A stretch of DNA of 44,948 bases from an uncultured Ruminococcus sp. (lineage in GTDB: Bacteria; Bacillota; Clostridia; Oscillospirales; CAG-272): contig CADBKZ010000012.1 of NCBI GenBank assembly GCA_902795355.1, forward strand, positions 1-44,948. Direction: 5' to 3'. This document shows, piece after piece, positions 14,014 to 22,907 of the stretch; the first letter of the stretch is position 1; every line of letters starts with the position of its first letter. The notes under the pieces were generated by a model. It worked only from the letters and a program-made list of their open reading frames with translations. It did not search any database and had not been told where the DNA came from. A program made the translations under genes and the position numbers.

Positions 14014-15531
14014 ATGAAAAAATTTGTTGCAGTTCTTCTATCAATCATGTTTGTCTTGCAGGTGTGCGTTTCCTGCAAAACGAATGACAATCCATCCGAT
14101 ATCTCGACCGATTTTGTCGGCGGCGGAACAACCATTAAAAACCCGCCAACGGCAACCGAAACGGTTGAAATTTCTCAACATATTCCAACTATGTATCATG
14201 CCAATCCCGTTAACGACGAAGTGCCTTTTATTTCCGGTTATGATGACAACAACTATTATTGGATTTGGTATTTGGGTGATTTGGAAAATGTGCCGCTTCA
14301 ATCCAACGGAGACTTCGGCGCGGGAGCTTCGGTTGTTTATAATGGGACAATTGATTTTACATACGGGTTTTCCTATAGCCAATCTACCGCCGAATCGGTG
14401 GAAAAAGCCATATCAAACGCTTCTTCCAAAACGACCGAGTGGACGACCTCGAACAAAATTTCGATTAGCGATAGTCAAACCTTCAATATTGGCATTGTAA
14501 AAAATACGCTCAAAGTTGGCTATGCCAGAACATGGGGAAAAAGCATTTCCAATACCGAAACCATTTCCCAATCCCTAACAAACACCGCATCAAAAACAAA
14601 AGCCACAACCACAACGGTGTCCACACATTTTGACAAAAACTGCAAGGCGGGGCATTATCGTTGGTGTTTGATTGGAGATGTGGAAGTTTATGCTTGCATT
14701 GTATATAACTACAAAGACCAAGAGATTGCTTTCTGCGATAATATTGAAAAAGTCGTCGGTACCCCGGGATACGGCTTTGAGTATTCGCAAAACAGCAAAT
14801 TTGAATTAGACCGCTACGACACCCTGCCTTTTGATTGCCCAAGAATTGAAACGCTTTTGAATCAATATAAACCAACCAAATCGATTGACATATATACGAC
14901 AACCCCAATCAAAGAAACAACCCCGACATCCCCCATTATACTTTCTCTCACGAAGGAAAGCTGTGAAGTAAAAAATGGATATAATCCGAATACGGATGGC
15001 GGGAAAGATGCAATCAAACTTCATTCTAAATTTGATATGTTTAACCTGACAATTACCGGCTGTACGCAAAATAGCGGAAAATATACCGTTCAGGAAAAGG
15101 ACAAATTTGATTTGACGTTGAATCTGTTGCAGAATCCGGATTCTCTGCCAAGAGGAGTTGGAGCCGAGATGGGATGGGCAAATTTTTACAGCTACTATGT
15201 AACCAACGATTCGTATTTCAGTCCCGTTTGTGCTGTTGATCCAAATAATCAGATTGATTTCAAAGACAATATCGGCAAAGGGGCTTGCTATGTTACGGTA
15301 TATCTGAAAAGCGGCGCAACGATCAATACCGTTTCAAAAACCAACCTGATGGAAAGAATGAATAAAGGAGACAGTCTATCACTGGTTAACGGTCTTGATA
15401 ATACGGATCCGAGCAAAATCGAAAAAATTGAAATACTTGTGGTTTACAAACTAAAATGGGAACAATACTCCGGATGGTGGTATAGCGGGTATACCAATTG
15501 GAGATGCACCCAAACAATATATTTTGATTAA
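14014..15531 (+). CDS. Uncharacterised lipoprotein with Ser/Thr-rich amphipathic beta region
   Basis: The 505-aa protein starts at 14014 after AAGGAG. The signal peptide has lipobox VCVSC (Cys21), then a low-complexity linker rich in Asn, Pro and Thr. Residues ~105-207 contain alternating polar/aromatic strands with many Ser and Thr (DFTYGFSYSQSTAESVEKAI, WTTSNKISISDSQTFNIGIV, NTETISQSLTNTASKTKATT). This pattern resembles the insertion region of aerolysin/ETX-MTX2 pore formers, but I see no definitive family match. The C-terminal half (~310-505) looks like a separate beta domain with YYVTNDSYFSPVCAVDP. Probably co-expressed with the upstream lipoprotein under the same Xre-controlled promoter. 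Confidence 0.8.
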   Translation: MKKFVAVLLSIMFVLQVCVSCKTNDNPSDISTDFVGGGTTIKNPPTATETVEISQHIPTMYHANPVNDEVPFISGYDDNNYYWIWYLGDLENVPLQSNGDFGAGASVVYNGTIDFTYGFSYSQSTAESVEKAISNASSKTTEWTTSNKISISDSQTFNIGIVKNTLKVGYARTWGKSISNTETISQSLTNTASKTKATTTTVSTHFDKNCKAGHYRWCLIGDVEVYACIVYNYKDQEIAFCDNIEKVVGTPGYGFEYSQNSKFELDRYDTLPFDCPRIETLLNQYKPTKSIDIYTTTPIKETTPTSPIILSLTKESCEVKNGYNPNTDGGKDAIKLHSKFDMFNLTITGCTQNSGKYTVQEKDKFDLTLNLLQNPDSLPRGVGAEMGWANFYSYYVTNDSYFSPVCAVDPNNQIDFKDNIGKGACYVTVYLKSGATINTVSKTNLMERMNKGDSLSLVNGLDNTDPSKIEKIEILVVYKLKWEQYSGWWYSGYTNWRCTQTIYFD

Positions 15532-15580
15532 ATTTGATTAAATGATTTTCCCCGCGGTTGTTCTTTGAAAGAGGGGGAGT

Positions 15581-15626
15581 GCGAGGGGGAGAAGAATTTC
15601 TTGCAAGAAATTCTTCTCCCCCTCGC
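15581..15626 (+). terminator. Perfect 22-bp hairpin after the lipoprotein operon
   Basis: The arm at 15581-15602 (GCGAGGGGGAGAAG then AATTTCTT) is perfectly complementary to 15605-15626. The promoter for mutY begins 30 bp later. Confidence 0.7.
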
Positions 15627-15655
15627 GGCCTTTTCCCTGTCTTTCTCTTTTTTTC

Positions 15656-15684
15656 TTGACAAACGCCGGTTTTTCCTGTATAAT
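15656..15684 (+). promoter_or_regulatory. Consensus promoter of mutY
   Basis: TTGACA (15656-15661), 17-bp spacer, TATAAT (15679-15684), 38 bp before the start codon. Confidence 0.9.
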
Positions 15685-15722
15685 AGAAAAGGTGATTTTT
15701 CTTACTGGGAAAGGAGAGGGGC

Positions 15723-16817
15723 ATGGAGAACGAGGTCGGTCTTGTCTGGGAGCCGTCGGCCGTCGGCGAGGCGTTGTCCCCCGAGGCGGTGTCCGCTCTG
15801 CTTTGCTGGTATGCGTCGAACGCCCGCGATCTGCCTTGGCGGCATACCCGCGACCCCTACCGCGTTTGGGTCTCCGAAATCATGCTCCAACAAACCCGCG
15901 TGGAAGCCGTCAAGCCCTACTACGCCCGCTTCCTTGAAGCCTTTCCCACCGTTTTCGACCTTGCCGCCGCCCCCGAGGATCAGCTCCTGAAACTTTGGGA
16001 AGGCCTCGGCTATTACAGCCGCGCCCGCAACCTGCAAAAGGCCGCGCAGGTGATCGTCCGCGATTACGGCGGCGAAATGCCCGCCGACGAAACCCTTTTG
16101 CGCTCCCTCTCCGGCATCGGCGACTATACCGCCGGAGCCATCGCTTCCATCGCCTTCGGCCTGCCCGTTCCCGCCGTTGACGGAAACGTTCTCCGCGTCC
16201 TCTCCCGCGTGACCGGCTCCCGCGACGACATCGCCGACCCCGCCGTCAAGTCCCGCTTCCGCGAGGCTCTCCGGCCTGTGATCCCCGCCGACGCCGGATC
16301 GTTTGCGCAGGCGTTGATCGAAATCGGCGCGTGCGTCTGCGTTCCGAACGGCGACCCGAAATGTGCGCTTTGCCCGCTTGCCCCCCGCTGCGTTGCCAAC
16401 CGCGAAAACCTGACCGGCATCCTGCCCGTCAAATCCGCGAAAAAACCGCGACGTATTGACAACTTGACCGTTCTGATCCTTCGCGACGGCCCCCGCACCG
16501 CCGTCCGCAAACGTCCTCCGAGCGGCCTCTTGGCGGGCCTCTACGAATACCCGAACGTTTCGGGGCATTTGACCCCCGACGAGGTCCCCGCCGCCGTTCG
16601 CTCCATGGGCTTCGAGCCGCTTTGCTCGACCCGAATCGAGGACGCCGGACATGTCTTTACCCACATCGAGTGGCGCATGATCGCCTACCTCGTGCAAATT
16701 GCCCCGACCCCGTGCGGCTACCATCCCCGCTCCGGCTGCTGGCTCGCGAGCGGCGACGATCTCCGCGCCGGATATGCGCTTCCGTCCGCGTTTTCCGCGT
16801 ATTTCAAATATCAGTAA
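15723..16817 (+). CDS. mutY: A/G-specific adenine glycosylase
   Basis: This removes A mispaired with 8-oxoG in base excision repair. The 364-aa protein has the HhH-GPD core: LPWRHTRDPYRVWVSEIMLQ with general acid E52, LSGIGDYTAGAIASIAF, and catalytic D153 in VDGNVLR. The 4Fe-4S loop is C206-x7-C214-x2-C217-x5-C223. The C-terminal ~120 residues form the NUDIX-like 8-oxoG-recognition domain (PSGLLAGLYEYPNV; HVFTHIEWRM). AAGGAGAGGGGC precedes the ATG. It is followed 13 bp later by the lipid-kinase gene. Confidence 0.96.
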   Translation: MENEVGLVWEPSAVGEALSPEAVSALLCWYASNARDLPWRHTRDPYRVWVSEIMLQQTRVEAVKPYYARFLEAFPTVFDLAAAPEDQLLKLWEGLGYYSRARNLQKAAQVIVRDYGGEMPADETLLRSLSGIGDYTAGAIASIAFGLPVPAVDGNVLRVLSRVTGSRDDIADPAVKSRFREALRPVIPADAGSFAQALIEIGACVCVPNGDPKCALCPLAPRCVANRENLTGILPVKSAKKPRRIDNLTVLILRDGPRTAVRKRPPSGLLAGLYEYPNVSGHLTPDEVPAAVRSMGFEPLCSTRIEDAGHVFTHIEWRMIAYLVQIAPTPCGYHPRSGCWLASGDDLRAGYALPSAFSAYFKYQ

Positions 16818-16830
16818 GGAACCGACGTTT

Positions 16831-17787
16831 ATGAAACACATCTTTGTCGTCAACCCCGCCGCGGGGAAAGAAAACGCCTACGACTCCATTCGCGCCCGTC
16901 TGGAATCGGGCGAATTTGACTTGGACTACGAGCTTTACCGCACGCAAGGCCCCTCGGACGCAACGTCCTTTATCCGCGCCTACTGCGAGGCGCACCCCGA
17001 ACCCGTCCGCTTTTACGCCTGCGGCGGCGACGGAACGCTGAACGAGGTGGTGAGCGGCGCGGTAGGCTACCCGCAAGCCTCGGTGGGGTGCTACCCCTGC
17101 GGCTCGGGCAACGACTTTGTGAAATACTACGGCGGCTCGGCCCGCTTCCTTGACCTTGCCGCGCAGGCCGCGGCCGTGGAAGAGCCGATCGACCTGATCC
17201 GCGTGGGCAATCGCTACGCCATTAACGCCGCGCATTTCGGCTTCGATTCGCACGTTGCCAAAACCGTGGAGAACGTTCGCCGCAAAAAGATCATCGGCGG
17301 CAGGCGCGCCTACACCACGGGCGTTCTGGTGGGTCTGCTCAAAGGCATGAAGAACGAATGCCGCGTCACCGTGGACGGCGAACTGCTCAACCCCGAGGGG
17401 AAAATTCTGCTCTGCACGGTCTGCAACGGCCAATACGTGGGCGGCTCCTACCGCTGCGCGCCCCGCTCCCTCGATAACGACGGGCTGCTCGAAGTCTGTC
17501 TGGTCCGCCCCGTCTCCCGCGTCCGCTTCGTTTCGCTGGTCAAGTACTACACCGAGGGGACCCACCTCGATAACCCCAAATTCGAGAAGATCATCGTCTA
17601 CCGCCGCGGCGCGAAAATCGACGTGGAAGCCCCCGAGGGCTTCGTCTATTCGCTGGACGGCGAGTTGATTACGCAAAACCGCTTTACCATCGAGGTCGTT
17701 CCCGCCGCCATCCGATTCGCCGTTCCGAGGGAGAAGGAATCAGGGAAAATACAAGCCGAAAACAAGTCGATGCCTGAAAAGTGTTGA
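16831..17787 (+). CDS. Diacylglycerol kinase-family lipid kinase (YegS/BmrU/DagK)
   Basis: The 318-aa cytoplasmic or membrane-peripheral kinase probably phosphorylates diacylglycerol or a related lipid to recycle it. Motifs: VNPAAGKENAY at the N-terminus, the nucleotide-binding CGGDGTLNEVV (64-74), YPCGSGNDFVKYYGG and the C-terminal FVYSLDGEL (usually DGE in this family). The start at 16831 follows AAGGA; the in-frame upstream extension lies within mutY in another frame and is not coding. It appears co-transcribed with mutY. The next gene's promoter overlaps its last codons. Confidence 0.93.
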   Translation: MKHIFVVNPAAGKENAYDSIRARLESGEFDLDYELYRTQGPSDATSFIRAYCEAHPEPVRFYACGGDGTLNEVVSGAVGYPQASVGCYPCGSGNDFVKYYGGSARFLDLAAQAAAVEEPIDLIRVGNRYAINAAHFGFDSHVAKTVENVRRKKIIGGRRAYTTGVLVGLLKGMKNECRVTVDGELLNPEGKILLCTVCNGQYVGGSYRCAPRSLDNDGLLEVCLVRPVSRVRFVSLVKYYTEGTHLDNPKFEKIIVYRRGAKIDVEAPEGFVYSLDGELITQNRFTIEVVPAAIRFAVPREKESGKIQAENKSMPEKC

Positions 17788-17812
17788 CAAAACGGGAAAT
17801 GTGTGTTATAAT
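17784..17812 (+). promoter_or_regulatory. Consensus promoter overlapping the lipid-kinase stop codon
   Basis: TTGACA (17784-17789), 17 bp, TATAAT (17807-17812). The -35 overlaps the TGA of the upstream gene. Confidence 0.9.
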
Positions 17813-17861
17813 AAGAAGCGGAAACATGCAAAGAAGCGAAACTGCCGAAAGGAGATTGATT

Positions 17862-18152
17862 ATGGCAGAAGATACCAGACCGCAGGTCAGCGGCAAATAT
17901 CTCGAATACCTCGGCCGCCCGCTCGTCCGCGAGGGCGACACTATTTGCTACGGCGACATGACCGAAAAATGTATTCTGATCCTTGAAATTTTTTCCTACG
18001 ACGCCGGAACGAACACCCCGAAGGACATTCTGGTTCAGGTGATCGATTCGAACGACCCCAACAAAATTATCAAGCAGGCCAACAAGAAAGGTCTGCACGA
18101 CGCGTTTACGTGGGGGCTGGTTCAGCTCGAACGCGCCCTGCAAACGGCGTAA
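17862..18152 (+). CDS. Small conserved-looking protein of unknown function
   Basis: 96 aa, starting after AAAGGAG. It has its own consensus promoter and a terminator, so it is a monocistronic gene and likely well expressed. The sequence is soluble and mixed alpha/beta: KYLEYLGRPLVREGDTICYG, then TEKCILILEIFSYDAGTNTP, VQVIDSNDPNKIIKQ and a helical end (FTWGLVQLERAL). I do not recognise a family. No signal peptide, TM segment or metal motif is visible. Confidence 0.8.
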   Translation: MAEDTRPQVSGKYLEYLGRPLVREGDTICYGDMTEKCILILEIFSYDAGTNTPKDILVQVIDSNDPNKIIKQANKKGLHDAFTWGLVQLERALQTA

Positions 18153-18170
18153 CCGCGCCAAAACCAACGA

Positions 18171-18195
18171 AAAGCGGCTGAAAAGCCGCTTTTTT
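18171..18195 (+). terminator. Intrinsic terminator
   Basis: AAAGCGGCT/AGCCGCTTT stem, GAAA tetraloop, followed by a T run (18190-18195). Confidence 0.92.
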
Positions 18196-18207
18196 CCTTT
18201 CCCGCGG

Positions 18208-18236
18208 TTGACAAACGCGCAAGAATATGATAAAAT
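18208..18236 (+). promoter_or_regulatory. Promoter of lysS
   Basis: TTGACA (18208-18213), 17-bp spacer, TAAAAT (18231-18236). The 41-bp leader is too short for a T-box. Confidence 0.85.
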
Positions 18237-18277
18237 AGTAAAACAAGAATCTTTATTATTCAGAACGAGGTTTCCCT

Positions 18278-20350
18278 ATGCATTGGTCGGAAGAAATCGC
18301 AAAGCGGGTTATTGAACGCAACCCGAACAAAGAAGAATATGTCTGCGCCGCGGGCATCAGCCCGTCCGGCTCCATCCATATCGGCAACTTCCGCGACGTG
18401 GTAACGTCGTATTTTGTCGTCCGCGCCCTGCAAAAGCAGGGCAAGAAAGCGCGCCTGCTGTTCTCTTGGGACGAATACGACCGCTGCCGCAAGATCCCCG
18501 CGAACGTCAAGGCCGTGGTGGGCGACAGCTACGACCGCTACATCGGCGTTCCGTATGTCGATATTCCCGACCCTTGGGGCACCCACGAAAACTTTGCCAA
18601 GCATTTTGAGGCCGAGTTCCTCGAAGCCATGAAAAAATTCGGCATCGAGCTGGATTGCCGCTACCAAGCCGACCTCTACCGCGCGGGGACCTACACCGAG
18701 GACATTCTGGAAGCCCTGCGCCGCCGCGGCGAGATTTTCGAGATCCTCGATTCCTTCAAAACCAAGGACGCGGACAAGTCCCCCGAAGAGCTTCGGGCGG
18801 AGCACGACGCGGAAAAGGCCGCCTACTACCCCGCAACCATCTTCTGCCCCGCCTGCCATACCGATTTTACCACCATTACAAGCCTTTCGGACGATTGCGC
18901 AACGGCAACCTACACCTGCCGCTGCGGCCACAGCGGAACCTTCGATTTCCGCACCGACCACAACTGCAAGCTCTCGTGGAAGGTGGATTGGCCCATGCGC
19001 TGGCGGCACGAGGGCGTGGACTTTGAGCCGGGGGGAAAGGACCATGCCGCGCCTACGGGGTCCTATTCCAACGCCAAAATCGTTTCCAAGCAGATCTTCG
19101 GCTACGAGCCGCCGCTGTTCCAAGGGTACGAATTTATCGGCATTAAGGGCATGACCGGCAAAATGTCCGGCTCCACGGGCCTTAACCTGACGCCCGACAC
19201 GCTCCTGAAACTCTACCAACCCGAGATCATTCTTTGGCTCTATTCCAAAACCGAGCCCACCAAAGCGTTCGACTTCTGCTTTGACGACGGCATCCTGCGC
19301 CAATATTTCGAGTTTGATAAAATGCTGGTGGAATGCCGGTCGGGGCTGGCGAACGACGTTACCAAAGCGATTATGTACAACTGCGAGGTGGCGGGGCGCG
19401 AGGTAATTCCCGTTCCCATGGGTCTGCTCGTTCAGCTCGGCTCCATTGTGGATTTCAACGTTCCCATGCTCGAAACCGTGTTTCAGAAGATCGGAACGCC
19501 GTTTACCTACGAGCAGTTTGCCGACCGCCTCGACCGCGCCAAATATTGGTTGGAGCAATGCGCGCCCGAGCAGGTCAACCGCCTGCGCGTTCGCCGCGCT
19601 TGGGAAGTTTACAACACGCTCTCGGACGACGAAAAGAAAGCCGTTGCGATGCTCCATGAAAGAATTGTGGCGGGCGGTTACGACCTTGACGGCCTGAACG
19701 CCATTCTTTATGATATTCCCAAGCAAATTTACCCCGCTCTGGCCGAATCCAAGGAGCTTCGCCCCCTGCAAAGCGCGTTCTTCAAAGCGGTTTATAAGCT
19801 CCTGCTGGGCAAGGAGCAAGGCCCGCGCCTCTATCTCTTCCTCTTTGCCATCGATCCCGCGCGCTATGCGAAGCTGCTCGATTTTTCCTACCCCGAAACC
19901 GCCGAGGAAAAAGCCGCGCTCGCGGCCGAGCAGGCTCCCGCCGAGGAACCGCCCGCCGAAACCCGCCCCGCCCCCGCGGCCGAGGAACCGCGCGGCGAGG
20001 CCGACCCTGTGGAGCCGGTGAAAGACCAGATCGTTCTCGACGATTTTGGCCGTGTGGATCTGCGCGTTTGCAAAATCGTCAAAGCCGAGGCGGTGCGCAA
20101 GTCGCATTCCTGCCTGAAACTCACGCTGTGGGACGGCCTCGGCGAGCGGGTGATCATGTCCTCGATCAAGGAGTTCTACGCGCCCGAGGCGTTGGTGGGC
20201 CGCAAGATCATTGTGGTGGCCAACCTCAAGCCCAACCGCATCTGCAACGTCAATTCGCAGGGCATGCTCCTTGCGGCAACCAACAATGCCTGCGGCTGCA
20301 AGCTGATTTTTGTGGACGACGCCGTTCCCGAGGGAACCGCGATTCATTAA
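18278..20350 (+). CDS. lysS: Class I lysyl-tRNA synthetase with C-terminal tRNA-binding domain
   Basis: This 690-aa enzyme charges tRNA-Lys. It is the class I (archaeal/spirochaete) type, not the class II enzyme usual in Firmicutes: HIGN at 34-37 in SPSGSIHIGNFRD, KMSGS at 295-299, and a putative Zn knuckle (CPAC 190-193, TCRCGH 213-218). The Rossmann catalytic core and alpha-helical anticodon region run to ~540. An Ala/Pro/Glu-rich linker (541-582) then joins a Trbp111/EMAPII-like OB-fold domain (583-690: DDFGRVDLRVCKIVKAEAV, ANLKPNRICNVNSQGM), as found at the end of MetRS. That domain should add nonspecific tRNA affinity. The fusion is in frame and looks native. Confidence 0.95.
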   Translation: MHWSEEIAKRVIERNPNKEEYVCAAGISPSGSIHIGNFRDVVTSYFVVRALQKQGKKARLLFSWDEYDRCRKIPANVKAVVGDSYDRYIGVPYVDIPDPWGTHENFAKHFEAEFLEAMKKFGIELDCRYQADLYRAGTYTEDILEALRRRGEIFEILDSFKTKDADKSPEELRAEHDAEKAAYYPATIFCPACHTDFTTITSLSDDCATATYTCRCGHSGTFDFRTDHNCKLSWKVDWPMRWRHEGVDFEPGGKDHAAPTGSYSNAKIVSKQIFGYEPPLFQGYEFIGIKGMTGKMSGSTGLNLTPDTLLKLYQPEIILWLYSKTEPTKAFDFCFDDGILRQYFEFDKMLVECRSGLANDVTKAIMYNCEVAGREVIPVPMGLLVQLGSIVDFNVPMLETVFQKIGTPFTYEQFADRLDRAKYWLEQCAPEQVNRLRVRRAWEVYNTLSDDEKKAVAMLHERIVAGGYDLDGLNAILYDIPKQIYPALAESKELRPLQSAFFKAVYKLLLGKEQGPRLYLFLFAIDPARYAKLLDFSYPETAEEKAALAAEQAPAEEPPAETRPAPAAEEPRGEADPVEPVKDQIVLDDFGRVDLRVCKIVKAEAVRKSHSCLKLTLWDGLGERVIMSSIKEFYAPEALVGRKIIVVANLKPNRICNVNSQGMLLAATNNACGCKLIFVDDAVPEGTAIH

Positions 20351-20371
20351 GCCAAACCCAACAACTTGAAG

Positions 20372-20409
20372 AGGGAGCCTCTTTTCTCGCGCGAGAGAAG
20401 AGGCTCCCT
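20372..20409. terminator. Hairpin between convergent lysS and tmcAL
   Basis: Near-perfect 19-bp stem centred on TCGCGCGA (one G-U). It lies 21 bp after the lysS stop and between convergent genes. Confidence 0.65.
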
Positions 20410-20494
20410 TTCAAACGCTCCCTTTCCGATGGGAACGGAAGAGGAAAAAGTCCGGTTTTTGATGGGACGGTATGCAAATTCCGGCGAAAAACGG

Positions 20495-21691
20495 TCAGAT
20501 TTCCGCGGGCTTGCGCAGAACGGGCTGCCGGATCAGCTCGGCGGGCGACATGGGCGCGGGGAAGCAGAGCGCGTACAGCGCGCGCGCACGGTCGGAAAGA
20601 ATTTTCTGCCGTTTTGCCGCGGCGGTTTTCGGAACGGCCGAAACCGTTGGGCAAACCGGAACGGCCGCGGTCCGGCGCACCTGCGCGAGAAAGGCTTCGC
20701 CAACCGCGTTCAGCGCGAGCGGCCGCAGGTACGCGGGCGGCGCGGTCAGGTCGGTGCGGGTCACGCCGAGCATGGAGAAGAGAAGCCCGCGCCGCAAGCG
20801 GGCGAGCGGGTATTTTTTGGTTGCGGCGCGCGAGAGGAGCGAGCCGACGTCGGTCGCCTCGTTCGCGGCTTTTTTCAATCGTCCGCCAACGCCGCCGGCG
20901 GCCTCGGCGATTCCATCGAACGCGGACGGGTCGGCCACGCGAAGGAACGCAAGGAGCGCGGGCGCGGCGCGGTCAAGGGAAATCGGAAATCGGCCTTCCT
21001 CGGCCTCTCTTTCTAGAATATTCCGCTCAAAATCTGGCATTTTCGCATACACGTCCCGCAAATTTCCGCTTAAAATCGCGTTTCGGAGCGCGGAAGCGGA
21101 CGGGTACGGGTCGTCGGTCAATCGCGCTTCCGCGTGGGGCGTCCCCACTCTCGCCACGCACCGCGGGCGGAGCCGCGACCCCTGCCCCCGCACGGCGCGC
21201 AGGTAGGCCGTTCCGAGAATGTCGTTGGGCGCGAGCGGTTCGGAAAGGCCGCATCGCTCGGCGAGCATCGAGAAATACAGCGCGGCGGTTCCCTCGGGGT
21301 CGGCGTTCAGCCGTTCGGCATAGTCCGCGCGGAACGCTGGGTCGTCCGCGGCGCGCGCCGCCCGTTCAAGCAATTCCATATCGCCCGATTCGCTCCCGAA
21401 CCAAAGCTCGTCCGCGCCGAGTCGCGTCAGAATTGAAACGCCCGCTTCGGCAAAGCTCTCCGCGCCCGCCGCGGCGTATGGAAAGGGCAGCTCGGCCACC
21501 AAGTCGGCTCCCATTCCAAGCAGAATCTCGGCTCTCGCGTGCGGCGTCAGAACGGCGGCTTCCCCCCGCTGGACGAACGGTCCGCTCATCAGGCAAACCG
21601 CGCAATCGGCGTTCCGTCGTGCTTCCCGTATCAAATATTCGTGTCCCGCGTGCGGCGGATTGCATTCGCAAATGATCCCTGCGGTTCGCAT
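20495..21691 (-). CDS. tmcAL: tRNA(Met) cytidine acetate ligase (YlbM family)
   Basis: The 398-aa enzyme forms N4-acetylcytidine at the wobble C34 of elongator tRNA-Met from acetate and ATP. The HxGH nucleotidyltransferase motif appears as GIICECNPPHAGHEYLI (5-21), with SGPFVQRGEAAV, an AELPFPYA block and PYPSASALRNAI. The length fits the family (~390-400). AAAGGAG precedes the ATG on the minus strand. Its upstream flank has two TTGACCTTAA direct repeats that give a -35-like TTGACC but no clear -10. Confidence 0.93.
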   Translation of the reverse strand: MRTAGIICECNPPHAGHEYLIREARRNADCAVCLMSGPFVQRGEAAVLTPHARAEILLGMGADLVAELPFPYAAAGAESFAEAGVSILTRLGADELWFGSESGDMELLERAARAADDPAFRADYAERLNADPEGTAALYFSMLAERCGLSEPLAPNDILGTAYLRAVRGQGSRLRPRCVARVGTPHAEARLTDDPYPSASALRNAILSGNLRDVYAKMPDFERNILEREAEEGRFPISLDRAAPALLAFLRVADPSAFDGIAEAAGGVGGRLKKAANEATDVGSLLSRAATKKYPLARLRRGLLFSMLGVTRTDLTAPPAYLRPLALNAVGEAFLAQVRRTAAVPVCPTVSAVPKTAAAKRQKILSDRARALYALCFPAPMSPAELIRQPVLRKPAEI

Positions 21692-21765
21692 AGCGTATTC
21701 TCCTTTTTTAAGGTCAAGAGCGTATTAAGGTCGTTTTAAGGTCAAGGGCGTGTTAAGGCCGTCCT

Positions 21766-21840
21766 TTTCTTGAAAGTAAAACAGCATTTCCTGCGGAAAG
21801 GACCAAAAGAACTTTCACGCATAAGAGGTTTTACCCATAG
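21766..21840. repeat. Intergenic repeat of the AAAGTAAAACAGCATTTCC/CACGCATAAGAG family
   Basis: It carries GTCCTTTTCTTGAAAGTAAA, CAGCATTTCCTGCGGAAAGG and ACTTTCACGCATAAGAGG, shared with 38640-38770 and 44277-44470 and partly with 26225-26284. Confidence 0.7.
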
Positions 21841-21869
21841 GGGATATTTGCAAAACTTTTTTCAAGAAC

Positions 21870-22710
21870 TCCTTCCGTCAGGCTCCTGCGTCGCCTGCCA
21901 CCGTCTCGCGAATGCCGTGCGCGGCATTTTCGCTCGGTCACGGCGCGGCTCTGACAGCCCACTGGGCTGCCATTCACTACCGCGCCGCCGCTTCGCTACC
22001 CAAGGAGGAGGTCAAAGTTGTTAGCAACCGGAAAGGATAAACAATGTTTATTTCTTCTAATAGAGACTAACTTGAAACCTCCCTCTGGAGAGAGGGGGAC
22101 CGCCGGCTCGCTTGCGAGCCTTTGGTAGGAAGGAGTTTCCAACGGGTGCTGCTTGAAGCCTTCCCCTTGGGGGAATGGGGGAAACGGCCAAAGCCTTGTG
22201 GATGAGGCTTCCGTTTGTTTGTTACCTTGCCTCGCCCTCGGGGAGAGGTGGATTGTCGCGGAGCGGCAAGACGGAGAGGGTAAAATAGCAATATCGCAAC
22301 AACCCTCTCCGTCACGCTGACGCGTGCCAGCTCCCCCAAAGGGGGAGCCTTGAAGAAACTGTCCGTCAGGAGCCTCATCCATAAGTCGCTTGCGACTTTG
22401 ACACCATTCTCCGATGGGAGAGGGCTCTTGATGTTTGCGGACAGTGGGAAGAAAGTGAAAACGACTTGTTTCCGACGGGCAGTTTCTTGAGCCTTCCCCT
22501 TGGGGGAAGGTGCCGAGCATCGCGAGGCGGATGAGGCTTCCGTTTGCTTGTTACCTTGCCTCGCCCTCGGGGAGAGGTGGCAGGCGAACTTGTGAGCCTG
22601 ACGAAGAGGGTTTCTGCAGTAATCGCAATTTTTTACCCTCTCACTCGCTTCGCGAGAGCTCCCCCAGAGAGGGAGCCTTGAAGGAACTGTCCGTCAGGAG
22701 CCTCTCCCAT
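21870..22710. repeat. Cluster of palindromic intergenic repeats (about 850 bp)
   Basis: No gene is credible here. Several modules recur in both orientations: CTCCTTCCGTCAGGCTC, CCACCTCTCCCC/GGGGAGAGGTGG, ACCCTCTCCGTCACGC, CCTTCCCCTTGGGGGAA, CTGTCCGTCAGGAGCCTC and GATGAGGCTTCCGTTTG. Copies at 22148-22390 and 22490-22710 are near-duplicates of each other, including the shared CTTCCGTTTG-TTGTTACCTTGCC stretch. This looks like nested insertion of a MITE/REP-type family. Confidence 0.8.
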
Positions 22711-22834
22711 GGGCGGGGCGAAAGAATCTGCCCGCCGGAAACGCTCGGGAAACGTTTCTGCGATTATTATAACTTTTTTTCGGCGGTCTGTCAATGCGTT
22801 GCCCGAAAAAAGATACCGAAATTGCAAAAACCTA

Positions 22835-22863
22835 TTGACAAATTCGGGAAAATCCGTTATAAT
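22835..22863 (+). promoter_or_regulatory. Consensus promoter of yceD-rpmF
   Basis: TTGACA (22835-22840), 17 bp, TATAAT (22858-22863). It lies immediately after the repeat cluster ends. Confidence 0.9.
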
Positions 22864-22907
22864 AATGATTGTCGCATTTGAATATAACCGAGAGCGGGGT
22901 GTGATTT

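Noticed and set aside
18237..18277. T-box leader before lysS
   Set aside because: The leader is about 40 nt long and has no T-box sequence or terminator.
18260..20347. Long minus-strand open frame (695 codons) opposite lysS
   Set aside because: It is a mirror of GC-rich codon use on the true strand; no start signal or homology.
21870..22710. CRISPR array or rRNA spacer
   Set aside because: Repeats differ in length and orientation and are GC-rich palindromes shared with single copies elsewhere in the window.
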